A stretch of 64,000 nucleotides of DNA from Ottelia alismoides (taxonomy: Eukaryota; Streptophyta; Magnoliopsida; Alismatales; Hydrocharitaceae). Where the stretch lies: the NCBI GenBank assembly GCA_037367405.1, contig JAZKJV010010119.1:868001-932000 (forward strand), written 5' to 3'. The position numbers were made by a program, and so were the translations under genes. The notes below the pieces were generated by a model, which was given only the letters and a program-made list of their open reading frames with translations, searched no databases and was not told where the DNA came from. Of this stretch, positions 33,509-44,946 are shown piece after piece. Position 1 is the stretch's first letter. Each line of letters begins with the position of its first letter.

Positions 33509-36500
33509 TGATGAATCTGCATTTCATCATCTTTATTCATTTTTAGCTTAAAATCCCTAATAAAACACCTATATATAATACTAACTCAATATTCTTACTA
33601 ACTTAAACCTGCGTGTAAATATTATACACTTATTACCATTTTAACCTTAAATAAATAAATAAAGAAAGAAAGGAAAAATAAAGAAAAGAAAATAAAAAAG
33701 GAAGACGACTATATATATGTAATAGAAACATGTTGACACGAACCCTGAGAGAAGGTCACGACTTGACTTGATCGACCAGGAATAAAGTAGGGGGAGATAG
33801 GGTTCTTAATCAAAAAAATTCTAAACAAATGTGTTGTGTATATTTGTATACCACACTATTTTATTTGTACATAAATTGACCTCAAACAAAATAATGTTCA
33901 AAACAAAAGTTGTAATAAAAATATATCCTAAATAATAAAAATAATTGCACAATCAAATCATGTACACAATAAAAGGAACCACACTTGGAAAAAACCATTA
34001 AGCGATAATTGAAAGATCAATCCCGGCTCCATATGAACTCAAATTGAACCAAACTCACTTCCATTGTATTCTAAATTAAATTATCTTTAAAATGGCAGTG
34101 ATTTCATAATTCTGAAATTACGGTTGAAAAGTCGATTTTCTGGGATGGTTTGTGCAATCTTACCATTTATTTATACATATTGTATTTGTAAATATTTTTA
34201 ATAATTATTTAAAACAAAATAAAAAATAAAAATTTAAAAAAAAAATTTAATTTCCTTATTTGACTATGTATATATTGTACCATATGTATATAGTATATAT
34301 AGTCACTATCCTTAAATAACCACCACAAAAAATAAAAAAATTAACATTTTTTATTCAATTTAATTAAGTGATGAAAATATAAAAAATTAATTTTTGTAAA
34401 TAATTTTAACTTTATCTCACAAAATTTTTCTTTTATCTCTTATCTTCATTCAAAATTTAAAAAAAAATTAAACTCCATCCTTTATCTATTAATATGTCTC
34501 TCTCTCCCTCATTATCTCTTGATTAATCTTTGGCGGAGCCTTTTCTCCGAGAACTTTCTTGTCGCAGAGAGGTGCCTAGCCTCCGAGCCATCCGGTGACA
34601 GCGAGTCGACCTTCGTCGAGGCGATCACGGTCTTTTCCACTCCTAAGGTGAGATCCACATATTTCTTCTCTTGTTTTTAATCTAGGTTAACTTAGTTTTA
34701 TTCCTCGTATTTTTATTTAGTTGTCATTTTTTTATCTAGATCTTAGAATCCATCATGATTTTGATCCACCTTCGAATCTGACTCGATTTTTCATTTCACA
34801 TCTCGATCTATTCGTGTTCTTTTCTACCTCACGCGATCTCTCACCTCCGACCACGCATGGTGGTCGGAGATTCGATTCCATCCGCCATTTTCCTCGGAAT
34901 CGCACTCATTCAAGCCGTCCGTTTTGATTTCGGGATCGAGCCGTCGTGCTCGCATCCTAATTGTTTATAAATAAAAAAATAAAAAAATAAAAAAAATATA
35001 TTTTTTAACATTTATTTTGCAAGATAAATAAAAAACATAAAAAATAAATGAAATTATAAAAAAGTTTTCTTCCGTTATAATTTTCTAAAAAAATTTAAAA
35101 AAAATACAAGTTTTTTTATTTTCCCTTGTTTCTGTTTACATTTGAAAAATAAAAAAAATAAAAAAGAGGAAGTTGCTGGCGCCAGCGCCAGCGCCTTCAG
35201 CGGTGCTGCCACCGGCCGCGCCTCCGCCAGCCAACTGCCCGTCTCCTCCGTCCCCACGCCCTGTGCGGTGTCGCACGCCCGGAAGCACCTCCAGTCCATG
35301 CTCTCGCACCGAGCCACCTGTCGCGACTGCATCTTTGCCTCCTACCACTACTAGAGCCCCTTCCACAGCGGGACCACCGCCCTTCTCCGCCAGAGAAGGC
35401 ACGCGTTCTCCAACCCCGTCGCCGTCGTTCCTCACTGACAATGCCCGGCACCGCCCACCGCAGAACAAAGCCTCGCACGTGCGTCGCTGATCCACCGTGC
35501 GGAGGAGCCACCTCCTAGATTGCAGATTCGCCACGGCTTGAGAGAGGAAATAGAGGGGCGGCAGCATACCCCTCTTGGCCCCCCGATTTTGGCTGGAATA
35601 AAGAAACATAAATGAAGAGAACCCTAAAGGATATTAATAAAAAATTGGGAAATTTACATCTAGCCCCTCAAAAGTTTCTCCAATTGCAGAAGAGCCTTAG
35701 CGAATATTTTATTTGGAAAAATTACGAGCAGACCCTCTAATATTCTGAATATTGCAATGAAGCGCAACCCGAGCCAATCACGTGCACGATACGTTTTATT
35801 GGGTAATTTGCAGTTTTAGTCCTCTGTTTATTTTTTTTATTTGTTGAATGCTAAAACTTTGTATAATTGCCTTTTAATCCCTGTTTGCAGACTTAAAATT
35901 TGCATGTTCTATTCACTAAAATAAATGTTTTTGTTGGTCAATAATTTATGAAAAAAATCATGCCATGCTCTTAATGTGTGAATCTTTCTAGCATAAAATT
36001 TTCATTGCATTTTATTTTCATTTGTTACTATTTAAAAAAGTGTTATTTTCTCTACTTGAAATTTAAAAATTAATAAAAATTTGAATATTATTCTAAAAAT
36101 TCCGAAAAATAGATTAGTTTTACTTTATTGTGTTTTAATTCCTGTCCAATTTTTGTGCAATAACTCTTTTCAAAACCCCAAAAAATTGAAAAATATCAAA
36201 AAACTTAGAACAATCATAGAAAATCTATAAAAATCCAAAAATTATGATTTCACTTCCTGTTTGTAGATATTTTTCTATACTTAAGCATAAAAATAATTTC
36301 TAGGAGTTTTGGGCATTACAATATTTTTAAGTTGCAAATTACTCCAGGCTCAACACTATTTGTCATTTTGCCACTGTGTTATTTTTAGAAATATATAAAA
36401 ACATCAGAAAATTCTACAACAATTTCAGAAAAAATTTCAAAGCCTTTAAAATCCAGCAAAAAATTTCTCTAGTTTTTTTGAGCATTTCTAACTATTTTGA

Positions 36501-36934
36501 AAAATACAGAAAGAGTGTGATGTGCACATTTCTTTACAAGTGCATATTGCTCCTTATTTGAAAATAAAAAAAAATACAAAATTAAAATCACTAAAAATTT
36601 GAAAATCAGAAAACAAAAAATAGAAATAAACAAATTTTTGAAAATAAGAAGACAAAAAATTCACAAAAAAACCAAAATAGTTTGCCTTTTTCTTTTAATT
36701 GATTTTCGACTAATTGAATAGCCCTCGGGATGTAGCCTCCCTGAGTTTGATCCTGTTGCTATATAGGTAAATAAGTAGCAAAAATTTCTCTCGCTTTATT
36801 ATTCTCTTGTAATTAATTTTGTAGCTTGAGAAGAAAAAAATTATTTGTTTATTGCAGGTTATTTGGGTTGCAATGACTACAGTGTATTGATTTTCACATC
36901 ATTCTGATTAAAAACCCAAGAATCTCGACCAACA
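33509..36934 (+). mobile_element. Element B, 5' LTR (3426 bp)
   Basis: Starts TGATGAATCTGCATTTC and ends CCAACA three bases before the primer site. Its first 2.3 kb match 42417-44778, and nearly all of it matches LTR G (59475-62876). It shows a U3 with a W-box palindrome (33753-33769), AATAAAGTAGGGGGAGATAGGG (33780-33801), a conserved AAGGTGAGATCC at 34643-34654 that looks like a splice donor, and a GC-rich island (35165-35530). Open frames in the island on either strand are judged incidental. Confidence 0.9.
33753..33769. promoter_or_regulatory. W-box-like palindrome in the B 5' LTR
   Basis: Reads AGGTCACGACTTGACTT, a slightly decayed form of AGGTCAAGACTTGACCT found in the B 3' LTR (42661-42677) and in G. 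The intact form is two TTGACC W-box cores in inverted order. W-boxes bind WRKY factors. Confidence 0.6.
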
Positions 36935-36937
36935 AAA

Positions 36938-36955
36938 TGGCACCGTTGCCAGGGA
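36938..36955 (+). other. Primer-binding site of element B, mutated tRNA-Asp
   Basis: TGGCACCGTTGCCAGGGA, two G-to-A changes from the perfect site of element A. Both changes are at former CpG positions, as expected from deamination of methylated cytosine on the other strand. Confidence 0.88.
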
Positions 36956-38350
36956 GGCACGACGAGGGTCGTTAGGTTTCTCTTTTGACCTGCTATTCTT
37001 GGTTGTACATATCTATTTATACTTTGCCACATTATTTCATTGTTCATATTCTCATATTTGATAATTGTATTTCTTACACATTCTCTCTTTTCTTATTCTT
37101 GCGAGGACCCATGAAGCGAAGGAGGTGATCCTAGGAGAGCCGAAACACCCAAGCGAAGTGGAGGCGGTTTGATTCTTCACCGAGCCACATGATAATGTGA
37201 GAGGAGGAGAAGAAGAATTGAAAGAGACTAAAAAATAGACTTATTTATTTATTCCTAGCATTTGAACCGTTGTAAACGGACATTCATGTGTTGCAGGGTC
37301 TGTTTTGCCAGGTACCGATGCACTTGGGGGACCTCACTGGTTTTGTTTCCATCGCCATATTTTTCTCTGTTTCACAAGGCTTTCATGAGCTACCTATTGA
37401 TTGCTTTAATTATTTGCTTGCGTCAGGTAATTAATTAGGTCCAAACACCCTAAACAAGATTTTCTACACCTATAGAATATAACGTAATTAGACTTAGTCA
37501 AATTAATCTATTCTTGCCCGTTAATAGAAGCTATTGTTAGGATGGTTCACTTGCATTTGCATATAGGTTAGTTTACTTTTATGTATTTAAATTCTGCGCG
37601 GATCACCCTGCATGTAGAGTGCTGGCGACAAGGTACCCATCTCTAACCCATGCATGCATCATTGTGTTTAATCGCGCATTGGCATTTCCGATCTCCTTCC
37701 TTGTTTTCACTCACATAAGTTAAAAAGGAAATTGGATACTCGGTAGGCGATTCATTGAAAATATTCAAACCAAGTGATAACTGCCTAAAATTCATTACTG
37801 CTAAATAAAACTCGACCCTAACATAAACGTAAGGAAAAATAATTGTTTTGGGGAGAGTAACCCTCATCTTGTTTGATTTATCTGCAGCGAGAGAGCGACC
37901 CATACACTAGGATAGAACCACGCCCGAACTCTCTTCAGACTACTATCTTGTGATTAGTTGTTCTCCACTGAGGACTTCACCGGATAGCCGATAATCAATC
38001 TGGGATTTCCTTAGCAGAAAGGGCAGATTGGGTGATCGGTAAACAGTCCGCACCCATACTGGCTGGGAAAAACGAGTTGTGAGATTGGGACAGTCTCCTG
38101 GGAGCATTGGGTTCCTAACAGCTCGCTTTAACCGCTCTGATAGATTGCATTCTCATCAAACTCTAAAAATTGACAAAATAATTGACCGAACCTTCACGGT
38201 CTTCACATTGCATTGAATTTGTGAACTAGGAGTTTATTTGTATTTGATTGATTATGTGCATACTAGATCCTTCTGTAAATTTGCGCCTTTTTTCTTGCAT
38301 AGCTTGACTTAACTATCGTGTTCTCCCGATCCCCGCCTTTTATTTCGGAG
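36956..38350 (+). other. Leader of element B
   Basis: Non-coding. Holds AAGCGAAGGAGG ... CCTAGGAG ... ACACCCAAGCGAAG (37118-37165), GGGGAGAGTAACCC (37851-37864) and the module with CTTAGCAGAAAGGG and CACCCATACTGGCTGGG (38010-38070). The same order occurs in C, and all but the last module occur in A. Confidence 0.75.
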
Positions 38351-39007
38351 ATGGCCGACTAGAGTTATTTTAGTCTGATCTTCGTGGATCCCTTGTACCC
38401 TCCAGCCGATCCACCTTCCTTTTTCCAGGAGGATTTTCCTCCTGATTTTTGTGCATATCCGCCTAACCCATTATTTCAGGAGACGGACTCTGATTCTCAC
38501 CCATCCTAATTCCACTCACCCGACCCTGGGATTTTGGAGTCACCTTTCATGATTTCCACACTTGAGACCCTAAATCAGATGATGAAGCATATGAATTCGA
38601 GGATTGTCAATCTATTTGACATAAATAATAGCTAGAATGCAGCTCCACTATTTGAGGATATGGATTCACTTGAGGATAATCACGAGAGCTTACAATCGCC
38701 CAAAATACAAAAAAATGAGAAAATTTTAAAAATCCAAAAAGATTTCGGGAGATATATTGTTGATTCATTTGTTGAGGAGAGGGCACCCATGCAAACCCAT
38801 TTTCCCACACAGTCATTCATCGCATGTCCCACCCTTGACCACGAGGATTCCACTATACAGACTGCTCTTGGCAATCCTCGTGTATATGCTGATTTTGATC
38901 TCCTCCCTTGTATGGAGGACATCCAAAAATTCAAAAAAATGTTGACTGAACCTGAAGTGATGGCCACCATTCACGAGATCATTAAAGCCCACTTCACTAG
39001 GCCATGA
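38351..39007 (+). pseudogene. Gag-position ORF of element B, decayed
   Basis: One reading frame runs from the ATG at 38351 to the TGA at 39005, broken by stops at codon 4 and near 38509 and 38633. The readable part is Pro-rich and acidic at the start, then polar (FGRYIVDSFVEERAPMQ). No gag core or zinc knuckle is visible, and the length is far below a normal gag. It takes the place of gag right after the leader. Its end overlaps, as ATGA, the start of the next frame, which carries the protease. I do not recognise the product. Confidence 0.5.
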
Positions 39008-39780
39008 CCCATTTATCTGCTCTACAACACAAGAAGAGAAAGTGGAGGAGCAGATCTGAGCGTCACATCTTGACCATGGCCACTGCCTACGCCATCTGTC
39101 ACCGTCCACATTTTAAGAACGGGAACACTGCCACACCTCTTGTGAGTTGCTCCATATCTGACTATTCTTGTGATAACACTCTCCTTGACAACAGTTCGTC
39201 AATCAATATAATACCCTTCTCTATGGTATAGTCTCTTCATCTTGGGCCTCTCAAGAAAACCATGATGATAGTTCAATTTGTTGATGGATCTATCAAGAGG
39301 CCGAAGGGTATTCTTTAAAACGCTATCGTTCTTATTCAAGGCATGAAATTCACTTCTGATTTTGTCATATTGCCCATGGAGAGCTCCACCCCTGTGGAGC
39401 ACCCTCCAATCATCCTGGGACGGCCTTTCCTCGCCTCCACGAGAGCCGTTGTTGATTGTGGATCAGGAGAGATTTGCTTCTGTTCTGATGCAGGGAGTGA
39501 TCTGTGGATTACTAAATCCATTACTGACCAGAGACTTGCATCCCATGAGAGCCCGCCCTTGTTAGCCAACCCCAAGGAATTTGACATCGATGATAATATC
39601 AGAGATTTTTGTTATATGTTGGATGATACTGATACCCAAGGATTCCTCCTCAAGGAGAAAGACTCAAAAAGCATAGACCTTGGAGTTTCCCCTTCTGATA
39701 CGTGGCGATGCATCGATGACATCCGCGGGATTTACACGATAAACACCCTAGAGCGTAAGGCAAACTCTGAGACTAGATAG
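39004..39780 (+). pseudogene. Retroviral-type aspartic protease remnant of element B
   Basis: Clear similarity to Athila/Tat protease: LLDNSSSINIIPFSMV in place of the active-site D-S/T-G/A segment, then after a stop at 39229-39231 a VQFVDGSIKRPKGIL strand, and PIILGRPFLASTRAVVDCGSGE (39397-39468), the typical second hairpin. The active-site Gly is replaced (D-N-S), and stops at 39229 and about 39317 break the frame, so it is inactive. In the family the enzyme processes Gag-Pol. Here it is followed not by RT but by an acidic tail and the hairpin array. Confidence 0.8.
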
Positions 39781-40250
39781 GACGAATATGATTTGACTAC
39801 TTTCACTGATGAGTCTGTTCCTATTCACCCTGATTTAGATGAGACCGATAAGTCTAAATTTGATTTGATTGCTTTTACAATGGAATTTGGGTCTTTTGAT
39901 AAAGATGATGATCTAGTAGAGGCTCGCCAGGATGGAAATGATCCTACTTTTTCTGATAATGATTTCAAGCCTTTTTACTTTGATATTTGTGAGACTTCCC
40001 AAGCAGGACATGACCAAACTACTTCCACTAACTGATTCATGCTTGCACACTCTGAGACTGCTGGGGATACATTCTTGGTCGATCCTGATCAGTTCATGTC
40101 TAATGATGACCCCAATATCGACCTACACCTTGTCAGATCCATATCTCAATAATCCCACAAGAAGGTTCGCTTTCGACCTTCTTGACCTTTGTACATCCAC
40201 TTCTTTTGTATATCCTTTCGTTTCATTTTTTCTTCTCCCATTTTACCATT
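39781..40250 (+). pseudogene. Acidic tail after the protease of element B
   Basis: Same frame as the protease. Rich in Asp, Glu and Phe (FGSFDKDDDLVEARQDGND), with stops at 39778 and 40033. It then reads SHKKVRFRPS, which has a counterpart in remnant I. In D a comparable acidic spacer leads into RT; here RT, RNase H and integrase are absent and non-coding sequence follows. Confidence 0.6.
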
Positions 40251-40277
40251 CACCCCTTTTCCGCGTGTGTGTATATG

Positions 40278-40511
40278 CTATACTTAGGATGTTCTTTATT
40301 CTAAGTGTACGGGGGTGAATGATTTGTGTTGTCCATATTCATCCTGTTCATCACTCTTGTTGTTGCTTATACTTAGGGATACTCTACCCTAAGTATGGGA
40401 GGGATTGATGTTGTTCATATCGTCTTTTTTTGAGTCCGTACATTCTCTGCATCGGTTTTCCCCTTTTTGTACAATTTTCTAAATTTGGGATTACTTGATC
40501 CTAAGTATAGG
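40278..40511 (+). repeat. Array of three CTATACTTAGG hairpins in element B
   Basis: 40278-40310 (CTATACTTAGGAT / ATTCTAAGTGTAC), 40366-40399 (TATACTTAGGG / CCCTAAGTATG) and 40479-40511 (CTAAATTTGGGAT / ATCCTAAGTATAG, left arm decayed). Spacing is about 90-115 bases, as in A and D. Confidence 0.85.
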
Positions 40512-40594
40512 GGATATCACGGACTTCTATTCTTTTTATCTTCTCTTTGAGTCATTGTAGCATAGGAGTCTTTTCACTTTTCTATACTTATCAC

Positions 40595-40872
40595 GAGTTA
40601 TGTCTTCCTTTGCCGCTCTCTGATCACTATGAGGACATAGTTCGAACTAAGTATAGGGAGGAGTCGTATATATTGTATATATAATTTAGACATAATTCGT
40701 ACTTTTAAATATGTTATTTTTGGGGATATGCATGAGTTATGTCTTCCTTTGCCGCTCTCTGATCACTATGATGACATAGTTCGAACTAAGTATGGTGGGG
40801 TGTCGTATATATTGTATATATACTTTAGACATTACTCATACTTTAAAATATGTTTATTTTGGGGATATGCAT
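40595..40872 (+). repeat. Tandem duplication of the terminal block in B
   Basis: Two copies with a 139-bp period, starting at GAGTTATGTCTTCC in 40595 and 40734. Each has TGACATAG-type, GAACTAAGTAT and TCGTATATATTG segments in the same order. A, D and F each have one copy. Confidence 0.85.
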
Positions 40873-40920
40873 ATAAATTCATAAAATCCACGTGTGTGTG
40901 TATATAGACTTTGATCACCT

Positions 40921-41060
40921 TTAAAAAAATGCAAAAAAAATAATAAAAAAACCAAAACCAAAAACAACAAAAAAAACAACAAACAAAAAAAACAAATAAA
41001 CAAAACAAAAAAACAAAAAAATCCTTGTATATACTTGTATATATTTTATTAACCCTTTTT
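40921..41060. repeat. A-rich low-complexity tract (CAAAA)n
   Basis: Long run of A with isolated C and T. It occupies the place of the TTTGAAAAATG tract of A, D and F. Confidence 0.8.
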
Positions 41061-41279
41061 CCTTTTTGAAAAATAACTATAAAATCAAAAATCTATAAAA
41101 AGCTGCATAAAAAACTCTTTTCACATGTGCATCATTTTTCCTTTCTTTTCTAAAAACCCTTAAAAAGTTCAAAATTAGAAAATTGTTTAAAAATGTTTTA
41201 TTTTTGCATTGTACAAATTTCTTGCATTTGCATGTGCATTTTTAGCATAATATTGACATTTAAACTAAGTTTGGAATAA

Positions 41280-42405
41280 AATTAAAGAATGGAGCTTAGT
41301 TGGGACCTAATCCACTTAATTTCAGAGGAACCTTATAAGAAATGGAGTTAAGAATTTTCAGGTCCTAGCGACTTAATTCTTTGAGTTCGTAAGACTATGT
41401 TCACATGTCATCTTGATTAGTCTAAGTAGAACATTTAACAACACATGCATGATTCTTTTAGACCGTGGCTTATCTTGGACAAGCACTCTACACGTAGCTC
41501 TTCATGAAGGAGGTAGTGAGGATGCAGAATCTTTTGGCTTGGAGTAGCAAACGAGGGTAGTACTTCTAGGTAGAACCTCTCGTCTTCCTCTAGGGAGGGA
41601 AGTGCATCTCAACCTGGTCTGGTGGCATTGAGGTCTAAAGAGAGGATGTTGTGGGGTTGCAATAATGCTTCAAAAGAGGGATAGTCTACTAGCTCAAGAG
41701 GAAAAACAACTTATGTACATGCTGCACCTTGTATATACTTTCAAAAAAAAAGGAAAAAATGTAGAATCTCCAAAAGTGGACAAGCCTGATTGAAAAGTAA
41801 AATGCCTGTCGGAGTGTATATACAAGGATTAAAAAAAATTAATAAGAGGTCAAAGTCAAATTTTTGTAAGCTTGCAGCTGGATGACTTGGCTACAATGGT
41901 CATGCATCCAAGGATAGGTATCTACACTGGTTACCGTCCATTTCTCCATCTCCTCTTCTTGAGCTAGTTGTACTTGAACATAGAAGGGAATATCCCCGCT
42001 CCTCGAGGAAAGTTGCTAGATCGGGGGACTAGAGTTAGCTTGTCGAGGGAGGCTATTTCTATGCTACTTTTAAGATGGGGAGCTATATTTCACTTACACA
42101 GTACAAGTAAAGATTCATCGTCATAAGAATTTGTGTCTGTAGACTTGTTCTGACTTGACTGTTGAGGAGACTAGAATAGGGATCTTACGGAACTTAGATG
42201 CAGTTAGGTTTTAAAACCATTTCCCATTAAGGTTCCGCTACACTAATCCAAAGGTTCGACAGAGCTCCATACTACAATTTTATGAAGATAAGTTTAATAC
42301 TCAATATTATCCTAATTTATTTTATTTTCCTTTCTTTTCCTTTCTTTTTCTTTTATTCACTTATTCTTTCAAATAAGTGTTTGCTAAGGGGCTAGAAAAG
42401 GTAAA
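41280..42405 (+). other. Conserved 3' non-coding module of element B
   Basis: Matches D 45880-47030 and, in reverse, A 700-1790: GAGGAACCTTATA, CTTCTAGGTAGAACCTCTCG, CCCGCTCCTCGAGGAAAG, CTCACTTACACAGTACAAG, ATAAGTGTTTGCTAAGGGGC. No conserved frame. Confidence 0.7.
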
Positions 42406-42416
42406 GCATAGGGGGA
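42406..42416 (+). other. Polypurine tract of element B
   Basis: Reads GCATAGGGGGA just before the 3' LTR, like AGTATAGGTGG in D. Confidence 0.7.
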
Positions 42417-44778
42417 TTATGTATATGCATTTCATCATCTTTATCCATTTATTTTATCTCAAAATCCCTTATAAAACACATGTATATAATACTAACTCCA
42501 CAGTCTTACTAACTTGCATCTGTGTGTAAATATTGTACACTTATTACAATTTTAACCTAAAATAAAAAAAATAAAGAAAGGAAAAATAGAGAAAAGAAAA
42601 TAAAAAAGGAAGAAGATTATATATATGTAAAAGATACAGGCTGACCCGAATCCCAAGAAAAGGTCAAGACTTGACCTGATCGACTAGGAATAAAGTAGGA
42701 GGAGATAGGGTCCTTAATCAAAAAATTCAAAAAAATTTTGTGCTGTGTATATTTATATACTGCACTATTTTATTTGTACAAAAATTGACCTCAAACAAAA
42801 TAATGTTCAAAACCAAAATTGTAAATAAAAATGTAACCTAAATAATAAAAATAATTACACAATCAAATCATGCACATAATAAAAGCAACAGCACTTGGAA
42901 AAAGCCATAAAGCGATAATTGAAAGATCAATCCCGGCTCCATATGAACTCAAATTGAACCAAACTCACTTCGATTGTATTTTAAATTAAATTATCTTTAA
43001 AATGGCAGTGATTTCATAATTTTTGGAGTTACGATTGAAAAGTCGATTTTCTGGGATGGTTTATGCAATTTTACCATTTATTTGTACATTGTGTATTTGT
43101 AAATATTTGTAAATATTTTTACTAATTATTTAAAATAAAAATAAAAAATAAAAATTTTAAAATAAAAAAAACTAATTTTCTTATTTGACTATGTATATAA
43201 TGTACCATATCTATATAGTATATATAGTTGTTATTCATAAATAACCACCACAAAAATATAAAAAAATTAACATTTTTTATTCAATTTAATTAAGTGATGA
43301 AAATACAAAAAAATTTAATTTTTGTAAATAATTTTAACTTTATCTCATTTCAAATTTTTTTCTCTTATCTCTTATCTTCATTCAAAATTTCAAAAAAAAG
43401 TTCAAACTCAATCCTTTATCTATTAATATTGCTCTCTCTCCCTCATTTTCTCTTGATCAATCTTTGGTGAGAGGAGCCTTTTCTCCGAGAGCTATCTTGT
43501 CACAGAGAGGTGCCTAGCCTCTGAGCCGTCTGGCAATAGCGAGTCGGCCTTTATCGAGGCGATCACGGTCTTTTCCGCTCCTAAGGTGAGATCCACATTT
43601 TTCATCTCTTGTTTTTAGTCTAGGTTAACATAGTTTTATTCCTCGTATTTTTATTTCATTGTAGTTGTTTTTATCTAGATCTTAGAATCCATCACGATTT
43701 TGATCCACCTTTGAATCTGACTCAATTTTTCATTTCACATCTCGATCTATTCACGTTCTTTTCTACCTCGCACGATCTTTCTCCTCCGACCACACATGGT
43801 GCTCGGAGATTTAGTTCCATCCGCCATTTTCCTCGAAACCGCACTCATTTATGCCGTCCATTTTGATTTTGGGATCGAGCTGTTGTGCCTGCATCCTAAT
43901 TGTTTATAAATAAAAAAATAAAAATATATTTTTTAACATTTCTTTTGCAGGATAAATAAAAAATACAAAATAAATAAATAAAATTATAAAAAAGTTTTCA
44001 TATGTTACAGTTTTCAAAAAAAATTTAAAAAATAAAAGTTTTTCTATTTTTCCTTATTTCTTTTTACGTTTGAAAATTAAAAAAACAAAAAAAACAAAAA
44101 AGAGGAAGTTGCTGGCGCCAGCACCAGCACCTCCAGCGGCGCCGCCATCGGCCGCGCCTCCACCAGCCCAGCCGCCCGTCTCAACCATCCCCGCGCCCCC
44201 GCATGGGGACACATTCTTGGAAGCGCCTCCAGTCCACACTCTCGCACCACCGCTGCCCGCCGCGACCGCATCTTTGACTCCTACCACCGCTAGAGCCCCT
44301 TCCACAGTGGGACCTCCGCCCTTCTCCACCAGAGAAGGACATGCATTCTCCAACTCCATCGTCGTCGTTCCTCATTGATAATACCCAACACCGCATGCTG
44401 CAGAATGAAGCCCCGCACGTGCACCGCCGATCCACCACACGAAGGAGCTGGCGTCTAGATTGTAGATCCGTCGCGGCTTGAAAGAGGAAACAGAGGGGCG
44501 ATGACGTGCCCCTCTTGGGCCCCCAATTTTGGCTTTAATGAAGAAACATCACCGAAGAGAACCCTAAAGGATATTAATAAAAAAATTGCGAAATTTACAT
44601 CCAGCCCCTCAAGAGTTTCTCCAATTGCAGAAGAGCCATATCGAATATTTTATTTGGAAAAATTCCGAGCAGGCCCTCTGATATTCTGAATATTGCAATG
44701 AAGCGCAGCCAGAGCCAATTACGTGAGTGACTATTGGGTAATTTGTAGTTTTAATCCTCTATTTTTTTATTATTGCAG
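42417..44778 (+). mobile_element. Element B, 3' LTR, truncated
   Basis: Matches the first 2.3 kb of 33509-36934. The start has decayed (TTATGTATATGCATTTC against TGATGAATCTGCATTTC). A perfect AGGTCAAGACTTGACCT lies at 42661-42677. The match ends at about 44770 and is followed by integrase of D. The last bases, TATTGCAG, also resemble 36850-36857 of the 5' LTR, so the loss could be one internal deletion plus a short terminal loss. Confidence 0.85.
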
Positions 44779-44946
44779 AGCAAATGGAAGGGACCATACT
44801 TGGTCCGAAAGGTGCATGGCAACATAAGCATTGATATATCCGAGTTGTCATCTGAATCCACCTTTCGAGTTAATGGTCAGTGACTGAAGCCATATTTAGA
44901 TCATGATCCACTGATCATTGATGTTACCCCTATTCATTTTGCATGA
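44779..44946 (+). pseudogene. Element D, end of integrase
   Basis: Frame reads SKWKGPYLVRKVHGN, then ISELSSESTFRVNGQ, a TGA stop at 44881-44883, and LKPYLDHDPLIIDV before the final stop at 44944. This is the integrase C-terminal part of Athila/Tat elements, where Gly-Pro-(Y/F) and VNGQ-LK are landmarks. The TGA stands where Arg is normal, which a CGA to TGA change explains. Everything between the RT start at 33508 and here is missing from D. Confidence 0.85.

Noticed and set aside
35136..35609. 157-codon minus-strand frame and 105-codon plus-strand frame in the B LTR
   Set aside because: Both overlap the GC-rich island; the 3' LTR copy has different frames, so neither is conserved.
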